DNA of 64,000 nucleotides from PLA3 sp964592235 (GTDB lineage Bacteria > Planctomycetota > Phycisphaerae > UBA1845 > UTPLA1). This document shows positions 17,636-25,761 of this stretch, piece after piece (position 1 is the stretch's first letter; every line of letters begins with the position of its first letter). The translations under genes and the position numbers were made by a program. Location of the stretch: NCBI GenBank assembly GCA_964592235.1, contig CAZQCF010000012.1, positions 1 through 64,000 of the forward strand, given 5' to 3'. Below the pieces are notes generated by a model. The model searched no databases. It worked only from the letters and a program-made list of their open reading frames with translations, and had not been told where the DNA came from.

Positions 17636-18348
17636 GTCAGGGCCTCTGCCTCCTTTGGAACGCGGACCGCCGGGGACGGGTTCAGGAGTTTTCGCAGGTC
17701 CGCCAGTTGCGCCACGGAGTCGAACACGCGCGCAAATTGCAGGCCGAGGATGAACCCGCCGTTGCTGGCCGGCGTCTTGTTCATCACGAGCGCCTCGAGC
17801 TGGAATTCGCGGGAACTTTCTTTCATGCGGAAACGGGCGGTGACGGAAGTTTGCACTTCAATGGCGGACGCCGCCAGTTTGTCGACGCGGCAGGCCAATC
17901 CATCTATTGATACGTTTAGCAGATCCGCGTTGTGACGCTCGCGCGAACCGCAATGGGTCCATTCCAACGCCACCCGTGCCGACGGCGCAAGCCTGGCCCG
18001 CCAGAACCGCCGCCGATCGATCACGGTCAGTTCGGTCGGGCGCACAAACGCCAGCGCCTGGCTTGCGCCCCAGTTCGGTGTCGACTGAACAGTCGCTGCG
18101 AACTGATAGCGCTGATCGCTGAACACTTCGACGTGGACCGTCGTGCCGACGAGCGACACGGGCTTGATCGCGGGCTTGCCCGTGACCTCCATGAGTACCG
18201 TCGACGCATCTGCGGTGAGCAGAAAACCGTTGATCGTCACGTCGTCCCGCCCAGGGACGTTGATCACAGCTTGGGCGTGGTAATGGACGGCCTGCTCCAG
18301 TGCGTGCTGACTGGCCTGGGCATCGAGTCGAATATTGTGCTTCATCAT
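17632..18348 (-). CDS. PilZ-domain protein 2
   Basis: A 238-residue protein starting at ATG 18348 (or 18345, MKHNIRLDAQ). The N-terminal half is a beta domain (VTINGFLLTADASTVLMEV). The C-terminal PilZ signatures are R-x-x-x-R in IDRRRFWRARLA and N-x-S-x-x-G in LLNVSIDGLACRV. The architecture matches its downstream neighbour, but sequence similarity between the two is low outside the motifs. A longer ORF to 18456 has no support. The pair is probably a two-subunit or sequentially acting c-di-GMP effector. Confidence 0.75.
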   Translation of the reverse strand: MMKHNIRLDAQASQHALEQAVHYHAQAVINVPGRDDVTINGFLLTADASTVLMEVTGKPAIKPVSLVGTTVHVEVFSDQRYQFAATVQSTPNWGASQALAFVRPTELTVIDRRRFWRARLAPSARVALEWTHCGSRERHNADLLNVSIDGLACRVDKLAASAIEVQTSVTARFRMKESSREFQLEALVMNKTPASNGGFILGLQFARVFDSVAQLADLRKLLNPSPAVRVPKEAEALT

Positions 18349-18534
18349 GGATCGTCTCCAATCGCGTGCGCGTCGCGCCGATCGCAACGGCGCAGCGGCC
18401 CGGCGAGCCGCGCGCAAATACGCACACACATCGGTTGATCCACATGAGAACTCCATGTTTAAGGCCGGCGCGGTTCCGGAAATATCCGGCCGCCGCCGAG
18501 TAGGTGGCGCATTATTGCGAACGAGGTGGAGGAA

Positions 18535-19899
18535 TCAGGAGCGAGCCGGCGCATCGTCGACGCCCAGGCCGTCCGAGGCAGGGTCGACGACCCAAGCGCC
18601 CATTTTGACAACGCGGGCGACCTCCCCACGCGGGAGGCGAACGTCCATCCGAACGCGGCCGTCAATGTATTCGCGTCCGAGAATGTGACCATGCTGGCTA
18701 AGGTATGAAATCAGTCGCCCATTGCCGCTGTGGCTTTCGAGCTTCATTCGAACATACCGATCGCGCATCGCCGCCAAGACCCGATCGCAGAGGTCGGGCA
18801 GTCCTTCGCCGGTCCTGGCCGAGATTTCGACCGCTTCGGGCAGCTGGGCTCGGAGCACAGCCAAATCGCCGATGTTTTCCACGGCGTCCAGCTTGTTCAG
18901 CACGATGAGTGCCGGTATTTCGGCACAATCCAGCTCGGCGAGTACTTGGCGTACCGCTTCGTACTGCTGGAGCGCGTCATAGGCCGACGCATCGACAACG
19001 TGCAGCAGCAGATCGGAGTGAATGGTTTCTTCGAGCGTCGCGCGAAACGACGCCACCAAGTGGTGCGGAAGATCGCGAACAAACCCGACCGTGTCGGACA
19101 GGAGCGAGAGCTGGCCGCCGCCGAGGTTCCAGCGGCGCGTCCGGGTGTCGAGCGTGGCGAAGAGTTTGTCCGCCACGTAGCTCTCCGCGCCGGTGAGGGC
19201 GTTCATCAGCGTGCTCTTGCCGGCGTTGGTGTAGCCGACGAGGCTGACGGTGAAGTAATCCCCGCGAGCCTTCACCTCGCGCACCCGGCGCTGATCAATG
19301 TGAGCAAGTTGACTGCGCAGAAACGTCACGCGCTTCTGCACGATGCGCCGGTCGATTTCGATCTGACGCTCGCCGGGGCCGCGCGTGCCGATCGCGCCCA
19401 CCGCGCCGGCCGTTGTGCCGCCGCCCGCGCCGGCGATGCGCTCGAGGTGAGTCCACATGCCTCGCAATCGCGGCGATGTGTATTCAAGCTGCGCCAGTTC
19501 CACCTGGAGCCGGGCCGTGGCGGTGCGTGCCCGGCTCGCGAAGATGTCGAGTATCAGTTCGGTGCGGTCGATCACGCGTCGCTTGCAGGCCTTGTCCAGT
19601 TCGCGGATCTGCGACGGCGTCAGCTCGTTATCAAAGATGATGACATCGGCATCCTTCTCCTCGACATAGGCCGCAAGCTCCTCGACCTTGCCGCTGCCGA
19701 TGTACGTCGCCGGATCGATGCGACCTCGCTTCTGGATCGTCCGGCCGACGACTTGCGCACCGGCGGCCTCGGCCAACGAGGCCAGTTCCGCCAACGGATC
19801 GTACCGAGTCCCCCGCGGCGCGTCGCCCGGGAGGATCAGGCCGACGAGGACAGCCCGCCCCGCAACGACGCCCAGTTCGATTCTTTTTCGTTCCTTCAG
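18535..19899 (-). CDS. hflX: GTPase HflX
   Basis: HflX is a ribosome-splitting GTPase acting during heat stress. The protein has the glycine-rich N-terminal HflX domain (VVGRTIQKRGRIDPATYIGSGKVEEL), a coiled helix, and a G domain with G1 GYTNAGKSTLMNAL, G3 DTVGFVRDLPHHL and G4 VLNKLD. Conserved residues GRAVLVGLILPGDAPRG lie upstream of the first TTG at 19794, where no ATG or GTG is in frame, so I use the CTG at 19899 (454 residues), preceded by GGAAGGGG. A promoter 23 bases further upstream supports this. A start at 19794 would delete the conserved first strand. Confidence 0.88.
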   Translation of the reverse strand: MKERKRIELGVVAGRAVLVGLILPGDAPRGTRYDPLAELASLAEAAGAQVVGRTIQKRGRIDPATYIGSGKVEELAAYVEEKDADVIIFDNELTPSQIRELDKACKRRVIDRTELILDIFASRARTATARLQVELAQLEYTSPRLRGMWTHLERIAGAGGGTTAGAVGAIGTRGPGERQIEIDRRIVQKRVTFLRSQLAHIDQRRVREVKARGDYFTVSLVGYTNAGKSTLMNALTGAESYVADKLFATLDTRTRRWNLGGGQLSLLSDTVGFVRDLPHHLVASFRATLEETIHSDLLLHVVDASAYDALQQYEAVRQVLAELDCAEIPALIVLNKLDAVENIGDLAVLRAQLPEAVEISARTGEGLPDLCDRVLAAMRDRYVRMKLESHSGNGRLISYLSQHGHILGREYIDGRVRMDVRLPRGEVARVVKMGAWVVDPASDGLGVDDAPARS

Positions 19900-19929
19900 G
19901 TGCCACCCCTTCCTTCAAGACCAAACATT

Positions 19930-19957
19930 ATTATACGATCGGTCGATCCTGACTCAA
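19930..19957 (-). promoter_or_regulatory. Sigma-70-like promoter of hflX
   Basis: On the minus strand TTGAGT (19952-19957) and a perfect TATAAT (19930-19935) are separated by 16 bases. Transcription would begin near 19922, leaving about 23 bases before the proposed CTG start. The -35 box lies inside the T-tract of the upstream gene's terminator. Confidence 0.68.
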
Positions 19958-19994
19958 AAACGAAAGCCGCCCGAGGCATGTCACCTCGAGCGGC
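19955..19994 (-). terminator. Intrinsic terminator of the thrombospondin-repeat gene
   Basis: Read on the minus strand, GCCGCTCGAGG, a seven-base loop and CCTCGGGCGGC form an 11-bp stem with one mismatch (19966-19994), followed by TTTCGTTTTTG. It lies 72 bases after the stop of the minus-strand gene at 20066-21505. Confidence 0.7.
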
Positions 19995-20065
19995 ATGAAA
20001 GATCACCGGTATCTCAACGGGCCTGGTAAGTACACTTCCCGACGACGGGTGCGGCCATTAACGAA

Positions 20066-21505
20066 TCATCTCAGTGAATGGCGAGCGCGTCGACGCCGGC
20101 GCATGCCGACCAGGCACAGGCCCACGAGCGGCATCATCGTCCCCATCCCCGGGCCACAGGTGATGCCGCAGGCGTCAGGACTGGGATTGGGCGCTGGTGA
20201 TTCGTTCTCATTGCCATTCATGTTCCCGTTGGCATTGCCCTCCGCTTGATCAATGCAATCGGCGATTCCATTGCCGTCGCCGTCGTCATCGAACTCACCG
20301 CAGCCGCATGCACCGGGCACCACCTTGTTGATGTCGTCCGGGCATTCGTCTTGACAGTCCGCCGTTTCGTCGCCGTCGCGATCGGTGTCAGCCATACCGC
20401 AGCCGCATACGCCGGGATCGACCTTGCTGGGATCTTCTGGGCAGCCATCGATGCAATCCGCGACCCCATCCGAGTCCAGGTCATCGTCGGACACGCCGCA
20501 CTCGCAAACACCGGGCGACGTCTTAGCGGCATCATCCGGACAATCGTCGCACCCGTCGGGCGTTCCATCGCCGTCGGCATCGGCCGTGTCATCAAAACCG
20601 GTGCAGACGTCCACGTCTCCGCAGGCGCCGTCGGCGTCCAGATCGTTGTCGGGATCGTTCGGACACGCATCGCAACCGTCGGGGATGCCGTCGCTGTCCG
20701 CGTCAATCGTGTCATCTTCGCCCGGGCAGAGGTCACTCGCATCACACACGCCGTCGCCGTCGGCGTCTTCAAACACGTTTGAGCAGACGCCGTCGGTGCA
20801 TGAGTCGGCGGTACAAGGGTCGCTGTCATCACAGATCAACTGGCTGCACGCACAGCCGTCGCCGTTGATGGGTTCGCCACCGATCGTGCCCAGGCATGCA
20901 TCGTTCGCATCGCACACTCCATCGCCGTCCTCGTCCGCGAAGAGGTTAGAACACACGCCATCGAGACACGAATCCGCCGTACAGGGATCGCCGTCATCGC
21001 ATTCCAACTGGCTGCACGAACAGCCGTCGCCGTTGACGCTTTCGCCGCCGAGCGTGCCAAGACACAGATCGTTGTCATCACAGATACCGTCGTTGTCATC
21101 GTCAGCACACACAACGATCGCGCCCACGAGGGCAATCGAGTCGGACAAACCGGTGCAGCCATCAAATTGTCGCGCCGTTAGGTTTAGATCATACGTGCCG
21201 GGAGTTCCGGGCGCGACGATGTTGAAGGTCACATCATGGGTTCCGGTCGAGAAGTCAGCGTGATTGACACACGTATTCGTTCCACCGTCGAGGTTCCATT
21301 GCGTGGCCCGCCAGCCCGGAGCAAGTCCGCTGCCGGTGACCTGGATGTACACGCTGACGGTCGCGCTGGGCGTGACCGTTACCGTCGCGGCGCCGTTGAC
21401 CAGCGCGCTTTCGACATTGAGCGCGGCCTCGGCGGCTCCCACGCACGCCAGGCTGAATCCAATCGTCGCCAGCCAGGTGTGAATCCTCGTTCGCGCACGC
21501 ATCAC
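20066..21505 (-). CDS. Secreted thrombospondin type 3 repeat protein with C-terminal sorting-like tail
   Basis: The 479-residue protein has a signal peptide (TWLATIGFSLACVGAAEA), an N-terminal beta domain (about 27-130), then calcium-binding Asp-rich repeats (DEDGDGVCDANDACLG, DADSDGIPDGCDACPND). Two roughly 55-residue modules (CDDGDPCTADSCLDGVCSN and CDDSDPCTADSCTDGVCSN) are near duplicates. The end is ACGITCGPGMGTMMPL, a hydrophobic helix VGLCLVGM and RRRRRARHSLR: a Cys/Gly motif, membrane segment and basic tail, which is the layout of CTERM sorting signals. GGAGGAAG precedes the ATG pair. It should be a cell-surface protein. Confidence 0.85.
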   Translation of the reverse strand: MMRARTRIHTWLATIGFSLACVGAAEAALNVESALVNGAATVTVTPSATVSVYIQVTGSGLAPGWRATQWNLDGGTNTCVNHADFSTGTHDVTFNIVAPGTPGTYDLNLTARQFDGCTGLSDSIALVGAIVVCADDDNDGICDDNDLCLGTLGGESVNGDGCSCSQLECDDGDPCTADSCLDGVCSNLFADEDGDGVCDANDACLGTIGGEPINGDGCACSQLICDDSDPCTADSCTDGVCSNVFEDADGDGVCDASDLCPGEDDTIDADSDGIPDGCDACPNDPDNDLDADGACGDVDVCTGFDDTADADGDGTPDGCDDCPDDAAKTSPGVCECGVSDDDLDSDGVADCIDGCPEDPSKVDPGVCGCGMADTDRDGDETADCQDECPDDINKVVPGACGCGEFDDDGDGNGIADCIDQAEGNANGNMNGNENESPAPNPSPDACGITCGPGMGTMMPLVGLCLVGMRRRRRARHSLR

Positions 21506-21988
21506 CGACTTCCTCCAAACTTGACAGCCTGGTGTTGAGAATCACCAAATGCGTCGATGCGCCGGATCCGTCGCTCAAGCGGCTCACAGGAATCGTATCT
21601 GAGAGTATCCGCCGGGTTCACAGAGCGGTGGTCCGATCAAATCGACATCGCTCTCACTGCTTTTTCATCTTATTGCCGCGCCACGGCACAAGGCAATCGC
21701 CATCTTGCGCAAATTGCCCCACCGATTCGACCGAGAATACGAGGATCACTCTCGAATCGACGAAGAATTGGTACGGATAGCGTTCGGACCGAGCCGCGCT
21801 CGCCTGCTAGCGGGTTCGCATACTCGCATGTCCAGAATCCGCTCCCGGGCCGTCGAAGCGCTGCGATCTCCACGGGCTTCCAGTTACCCGGTAGGACACG
21901 GCTCAATCCGTGTGTTGCGGATCTCACGTAAACCAGGAACGCGATCGGCGCGATCGAGGACGCCGGGTCGGGTTCCTCATCGATGCCA
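21506..21988. other. Intergenic region between surface-protein genes
   Basis: About 480 bases with no credible gene. Reading frames on both strands are short, lack ribosome sites and have mixed codon bias. It should contain the promoter of the minus-strand thrombospondin-repeat gene near its left end. Its right part adjoins a glyQS-like relic, so the region may be the remains of a larger decayed gene. Confidence 0.4.
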
Positions 21989-22068
21989 TTCGGCGTGCCG
22001 GCTTCGTCCATCCGCGCGCAACGATTAACGATGCTCTGCTTCACGTCGAATTGCGCCAGCCAGCGATG
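21989..22068 (-). pseudogene. Degenerate fragment of a glycyl-tRNA synthetase gene
   Basis: Positions 21991-22065 align without gaps to 23798-23872 inside the glyQS gene on the same strand; by hand count 61 of 75 bases agree. Translated, WLAQFDVKQSIVNRCARM corresponds to WPAQYDAKQAIGKRYARM of the intact enzyme, followed in both by DEAGTP. Similarity ends sharply on the left and at the FG-GAP stop on the right. It is a relic of a second copy or a partial tandem duplication now split off by the FG-GAP gene. Confidence 0.6.
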
Positions 22069-22074
22069 GCCTGA

Positions 22075-23505
22075 TTACTGATTCAGCAATTCATCGACGA
22101 GACACTGAACGTCCGCACCGTCGTACAAACAGTCGCCGTTGCAATCACGCAGAGGCCGGCCGTTCGGCGCGACCGGCAGGCCGGGCGTGTTGTTCGGGCA
22201 GGCGTCGATGGAATTGACGATGCCATCGCCGTCGTTGTCGCATCCGAGATTCAGCAAATAGACAGAGCCAGCATTAATGCCGCCGGATGTGTCATCTGCG
22301 AAAGCGCCGATGACGGCCGAGTCCGCTGACAACGCGACGGCGTAGCCAAACTCGTCTCCAGCAGCTCCGTCGGAAGCGGTTACCAATGACTGTTGCACCC
22401 ATGGTGAAGCACAGAGACCTTCGGAGCGCGTGAAGATGTAGGCCGAACCGGCGTCGGCGCCGGCCGGTGGATCGTCGGTGTATGCACCGACTACAATTGT
22501 ATCATTAGCAACCGATACCGACACGCCAAACTGATCGCCGGCCGCTGCGTCCGATGCGGTCAACTTCGCCTGTTGCACCCAGCTCGCGCCGCTGCGCGCG
22601 AAGACATAGGCCGAACCGGCATTTGCGCCCGCGGGCGTGTCGTCGGTGTATGCCCCGGCAACCGCGGTATCCCCCGAGACGGATACCGACACGCCGAAGG
22701 AGTCGTTGGCCGCTCCGTCGGAGGCGGTCAGCTTGACCTGCTGCGTCCAGACCATGCCGCAGCGGATGAACACATAGGCCGATCCGGCGTTGGACCCGCC
22801 GCCGGTGTCGTCACCCTGTGCCCCGATGATGGCCGTTTGTCCCGACACGGCGACGCTATAGCCGAAGCGATCGCCGACCGCGCCATCCGATGCCGTGAGC
22901 TTGGCTTGTTGAGTCCAGAAAGTTCCGCTGCGCGTGAAGACGTAGGCCGAACCTGTGTCCGAGCCGGCCGGTGTGTCGTCGGACTCCGACCCGACGACAA
23001 TCGTATCTCCGTCAATGGCCACGGAGATTCCAAAGGTGTCGTCGGCTGCCGCGTCACTGGCCGTCAGCTTGGCCTGCTGGGTCCAGACCGTGCCACTGCG
23101 CGTAAAGACATAGGCCGAGCCGGCATTGGCGCCGCTGGGTGTATCGTCGAGAAACGATCCGACGACCGCCGTGTCGCCGGAAATGGCGACTGAAAGTCCG
23201 AACGCATCGATTGCCGCGCCGTCACTCGCGATGAGTTTGGCCTGTTGAGACCATGTGCCCCCGCTGCGAAAGAGAACATAGGCCGCGCCCGCGTCTGCGC
23301 CGCCGGTCGTGTCGGCCCCCCACGCGCCGACGATGGCGGTGTCACCGTCGATCGCGACGGAGATGCCGTAGTCGTCGTTCATCGCGCCATCAGAGGCGGT
23401 GCGCTTGGCGACTTCGACGGGGCTGCATTGGCCATGTGCAGGCGACTGGGCCGCTGACAACAAGGTCGATGCGATCAACAGGGACGCGAGTCGCGATGCG
23501 CGCAT
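22075..23505 (-). CDS. Secreted FG-GAP repeat protein with dockerin-like end
   Basis: The 476-residue product starts at ATG 23505 behind GCGGAGGG, with signal peptide LASLLIASTLLSAAQSPAHG. Seven near-identical repeats follow (pattern FGxSVAIxGDTAVVGA, then DDTxxGxxAGSAYVFTRSG, then WTQQAKLTASDGA), predicting a seven-bladed beta-propeller of FG-GAP type. The last 60 residues contain CDNDGDGIVNSIDACPNNT and DCNGDCLYDGADVQCLVDELL, a dockerin-like or calcium-binding tail. It is likely surface-associated; no ligand can be inferred. Confidence 0.85.
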   Translation of the reverse strand: MRASRLASLLIASTLLSAAQSPAHGQCSPVEVAKRTASDGAMNDDYGISVAIDGDTAIVGAWGADTTGGADAGAAYVLFRSGGTWSQQAKLIASDGAAIDAFGLSVAISGDTAVVGSFLDDTPSGANAGSAYVFTRSGTVWTQQAKLTASDAAADDTFGISVAIDGDTIVVGSESDDTPAGSDTGSAYVFTRSGTFWTQQAKLTASDGAVGDRFGYSVAVSGQTAIIGAQGDDTGGGSNAGSAYVFIRCGMVWTQQVKLTASDGAANDSFGVSVSVSGDTAVAGAYTDDTPAGANAGSAYVFARSGASWVQQAKLTASDAAAGDQFGVSVSVANDTIVVGAYTDDPPAGADAGSAYIFTRSEGLCASPWVQQSLVTASDGAAGDEFGYAVALSADSAVIGAFADDTSGGINAGSVYLLNLGCDNDGDGIVNSIDACPNNTPGLPVAPNGRPLRDCNGDCLYDGADVQCLVDELLNQ

Positions 23506-23665
23506 GACATACCCTCCGCAAAGGAGTCGCGATTGCGACCCCGGACTGACCGCAATTTTTTGAGTGCCTCGTTGCGAGCCGTATTGTCTCAAATTCGGCG
23601 GCTCGAATCAATGAAAATGGACATCGTGACGATGGCTAATTCTACCGGGCTGCACGCAAGTGACT

Positions 23666-25033
23666 TCAAGAACCCAGCTTATCCTGCAAGAAATCGACGA
23701 CCCGCGATTTGTCGATCCGCTCCTGCTTGCCGGTGTCCCGATCGCGCACCGTGACCGTGCCGTCTTCCTTCGTCTGACCGTCCACGGTGAAACAGAACGG
23801 CGTGCCGGCTTCGTCCATTCGCGCGTAACGTTTCCCGATCGCTTGCTTGGCGTCGTATTGCGCGGGCCAGCGCTTGCGAATCTCGCGGAAGAGCGGTTCC
23901 GCGATCTCGGGCATCCCGTCCTTGTTCACGAGCGGGAAGACGGCCGCCTTGATCGGCGCGAGGCGCGGGTGGAAACACATGATCTCCGGGCTGGCTCGCT
24001 CTGGATCATGCTTGTACGCCTCGCAGATGAACGCCAGCGTGCTGCGATCGGCCCCGGCCGACGGCTCGATCACCGTCGGCGTGAAGCGCTCCTTCGTCTC
24101 GTCGTCGAAATAGCTCATGTCCTTGCCGCTGTGCGTCTGATGCTGCGTGAGGTCGAAGCAGCCGCGATGAGCCACGCCCTCCAGCTCCTGCGGCTCGTCG
24201 GCGAAGGGGAAGAAGTACTCGATGTCGGTGCAGGCCTTGCTGTAGTGGGCCAGTTCCTTCTCGTCCTGATTCCGCGGCTTGAGATTCTCACCGGCCAGGC
24301 CCAGCGACTTGTACCAGTTGATCCGAACGTCGCGCCACCACTTCCACCAGTCCATCGCTTCACGATCGTGGCAGAAAAACTCGATCTCCATCTGCTCGAA
24401 TTCACGGCTGCGAAACGTGTAATTCCGCGGGTTGATCTCGTTGCGAAACGCCTTGCCGACCTGGGCGATGCCGAAGGGAATCTTCACGCGCGTGGAGTCG
24501 CAGACGTTCTTGAAATTGGCGAAAATGCCCTGGGCGGTCTCGGGGCGCAGCCAGACTTTGTTGGCGTCGTCCTTGATTGCGCCGGCGTGGGATTCGAACA
24601 TCAGATTGAATTGACGAGCATCAGTCAATTGGCACTTGTCGTGCTTGCCCGGACACTTGCTCGGCTTGAGCGGACATTGTGCATCATTGATCTGGTCAGC
24701 ACGAAAACGGCCTTTGCATCCTTCTGTCTTGCAATCGATCATCGGATCCGCAAACCCCGTCGCGTGACCGCTGGCTTCCCACACCTTCGGGTTCATGATG
24801 ATCGAGCAGTCCACCCCCACCATGCTGATCTCGCGGCCGTCGGGGCCGACGGGCGGGTGCAGCACCATATCGTTCCACCAGGCGTCCTTGATGTTACGCT
24901 TCAGCTCGACGCCGAGGGGGCCGTAATCCCAGAAGCCGTTGATGCCGCCGTAGACTTCCGACGACTGAAAAATAAACCCGCGCCGCTTGCAGAGTGCGAC
25001 GATTTTTTCCATTTTCGCTGCGTCTTTGGGCAT
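23666..25033 (-). CDS. glyQS: Glycyl-tRNA synthetase, single-chain dimeric type
   Basis: The 455-residue class II enzyme charges tRNA-Gly. Motif 1 lies in SSEVYGGINGFWDYGPLG, motif 2 in VGKAFRNEINPRNYTFRSRE with FEQMEIEFF, and motif 3 in PSAGADRSTLAFI. A Cys-bearing insertion (CKTEGCKGRF, CPLKPSKCPGKHDKCQ) resembles a zinc site, common in this subfamily. The anticodon-binding domain occupies the last 110 residues (LVNKDGMPEIAEPLFREIR). The start at 25033 gives the usual N terminus. It stands alone; a broken copy of its 3' end lies 1.6 kb downstream. Confidence 0.95.
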   Translation of the reverse strand: MPKDAAKMEKIVALCKRRGFIFQSSEVYGGINGFWDYGPLGVELKRNIKDAWWNDMVLHPPVGPDGREISMVGVDCSIIMNPKVWEASGHATGFADPMIDCKTEGCKGRFRADQINDAQCPLKPSKCPGKHDKCQLTDARQFNLMFESHAGAIKDDANKVWLRPETAQGIFANFKNVCDSTRVKIPFGIAQVGKAFRNEINPRNYTFRSREFEQMEIEFFCHDREAMDWWKWWRDVRINWYKSLGLAGENLKPRNQDEKELAHYSKACTDIEYFFPFADEPQELEGVAHRGCFDLTQHQTHSGKDMSYFDDETKERFTPTVIEPSAGADRSTLAFICEAYKHDPERASPEIMCFHPRLAPIKAAVFPLVNKDGMPEIAEPLFREIRKRWPAQYDAKQAIGKRYARMDEAGTPFCFTVDGQTKEDGTVTVRDRDTGKQERIDKSRVVDFLQDKLGS

Positions 25034-25181
25034 GGTGATTCTCGTCTATACTGCGCTGGATCGACACGCTTCCTGGTGCGTCACCGCAATGCCGAAGTTC
25101 CCTCGGCGCTCCCTTACGGTCGCGGCTCTGATTGTGCGCGCTTTCACATGGATCGTCGAGACTTGGACTACATCAGGCTTG

Positions 25182-25421
25182 TCAGTGTTTCTTTCGCCCG
25201 TTGCGCCGAGCGCCGTTCAACACTTCGAGTGTCGACACAAGAAGCAAGTCGATGATCTCAAACGTGTCATCTTGCTTGTATAGAATCGCAGACCGACCGC
25301 TGGGCGAGCGCATGATGAAATCGGGGTGTTCAACTGTGAGGTTCCGGCCGTCAGCTAAATGAATCCGGAATGGGCGAAATGGGGTTGCCCGAAGAACTGC
25401 AATGAACTGTTCACTCGTCAT
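25182..25421 (-). CDS. Small conserved planctomycete protein (79 aa)
   Basis: The protein begins MTSEQFIAVLRATPFRPFRI and has a compact beta-rich sequence with HLADGRNLTVEHPDF, SPSGRSAILY and DDTFEIIDLLLV. Similar 70-90 residue proteins are frequent in planctomycete genomes and have no known function. ATG 25421 is chosen; GAAAGGAACCG lies upstream. The gene follows the next one by 17 bases on the same strand, so they form a probable two-gene unit. Confidence 0.7.
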   Translation of the reverse strand: MTSEQFIAVLRATPFRPFRIHLADGRNLTVEHPDFIMRSPSGRSAILYKQDDTFEIIDLLLVSTLEVLNGARRNGRKKH

Positions 25422-25438
25422 TGTATGATCGGTTCCTT

Positions 25439-25639
25439 TCAGATTCGCTCCGGCTCTGGATCGACAGCCTCGAGGATGTAATTGGAATTGAGGTGTTTCC
25501 CGTCCGCCTGCTTCGCCGCCTCGGTCGCGGTGTCGCCCACACCGATGACCTGACCGTCGAGCACGGCAATCCACTTGCCAGAGTATTGCTGGAGTATCTC
25601 TTTGCTGTGTTCTCTCAGCCAGGCAAAGTCGTTGCTCAT
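25439..25639 (-). CDS. Small DUF5678-like protein (66 aa)
   Basis: From ATG 25639 the product reads MSNDFAWLREHSKEILQQYS then GKWIAVLDGQVIGVGDTAT, the pattern of small DUF5678 proteins. These usually sit beside toxin-like or aspartyl-protease small genes. The longer ORF to 25747 shows no conserved residues. It precedes the 79-aa gene in the same direction. Function unknown; a toxin-antitoxin role is possible but not shown. Confidence 0.6.
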   Translation of the reverse strand: MSNDFAWLREHSKEILQQYSGKWIAVLDGQVIGVGDTATEAAKQADGKHLNSNYILEAVDPEPERI

Positions 25640-25761
25640 ATCAATCACCCAAGTGAATTCTAGCGAGTCAGCCACTTGATGAAAAGTTCCTTGCTCGAAT
25701 CGTCTAGAATGAGGTATTAGAATGGCCTTTAAGTTAAGCTGTAGCATTTAGGAGTATCCAG

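Noticed and set aside
18730..19998. 422-codon plus-strand frame antisense to hflX
   Set aside because: hflX has all G motifs; this frame has none and begins mid-gene.
21670..22044. 124-codon minus-strand frame
   Set aside because: Only its first 25 codons resemble glyQS; the rest shows no conservation, so it is part of the relic, not a gene.
23660..25255. 531-codon plus-strand frame antisense to glyQS
   Set aside because: It is the shadow of the strong glycyl-tRNA synthetase gene; it has no signal peptide, motif or ribosome site.
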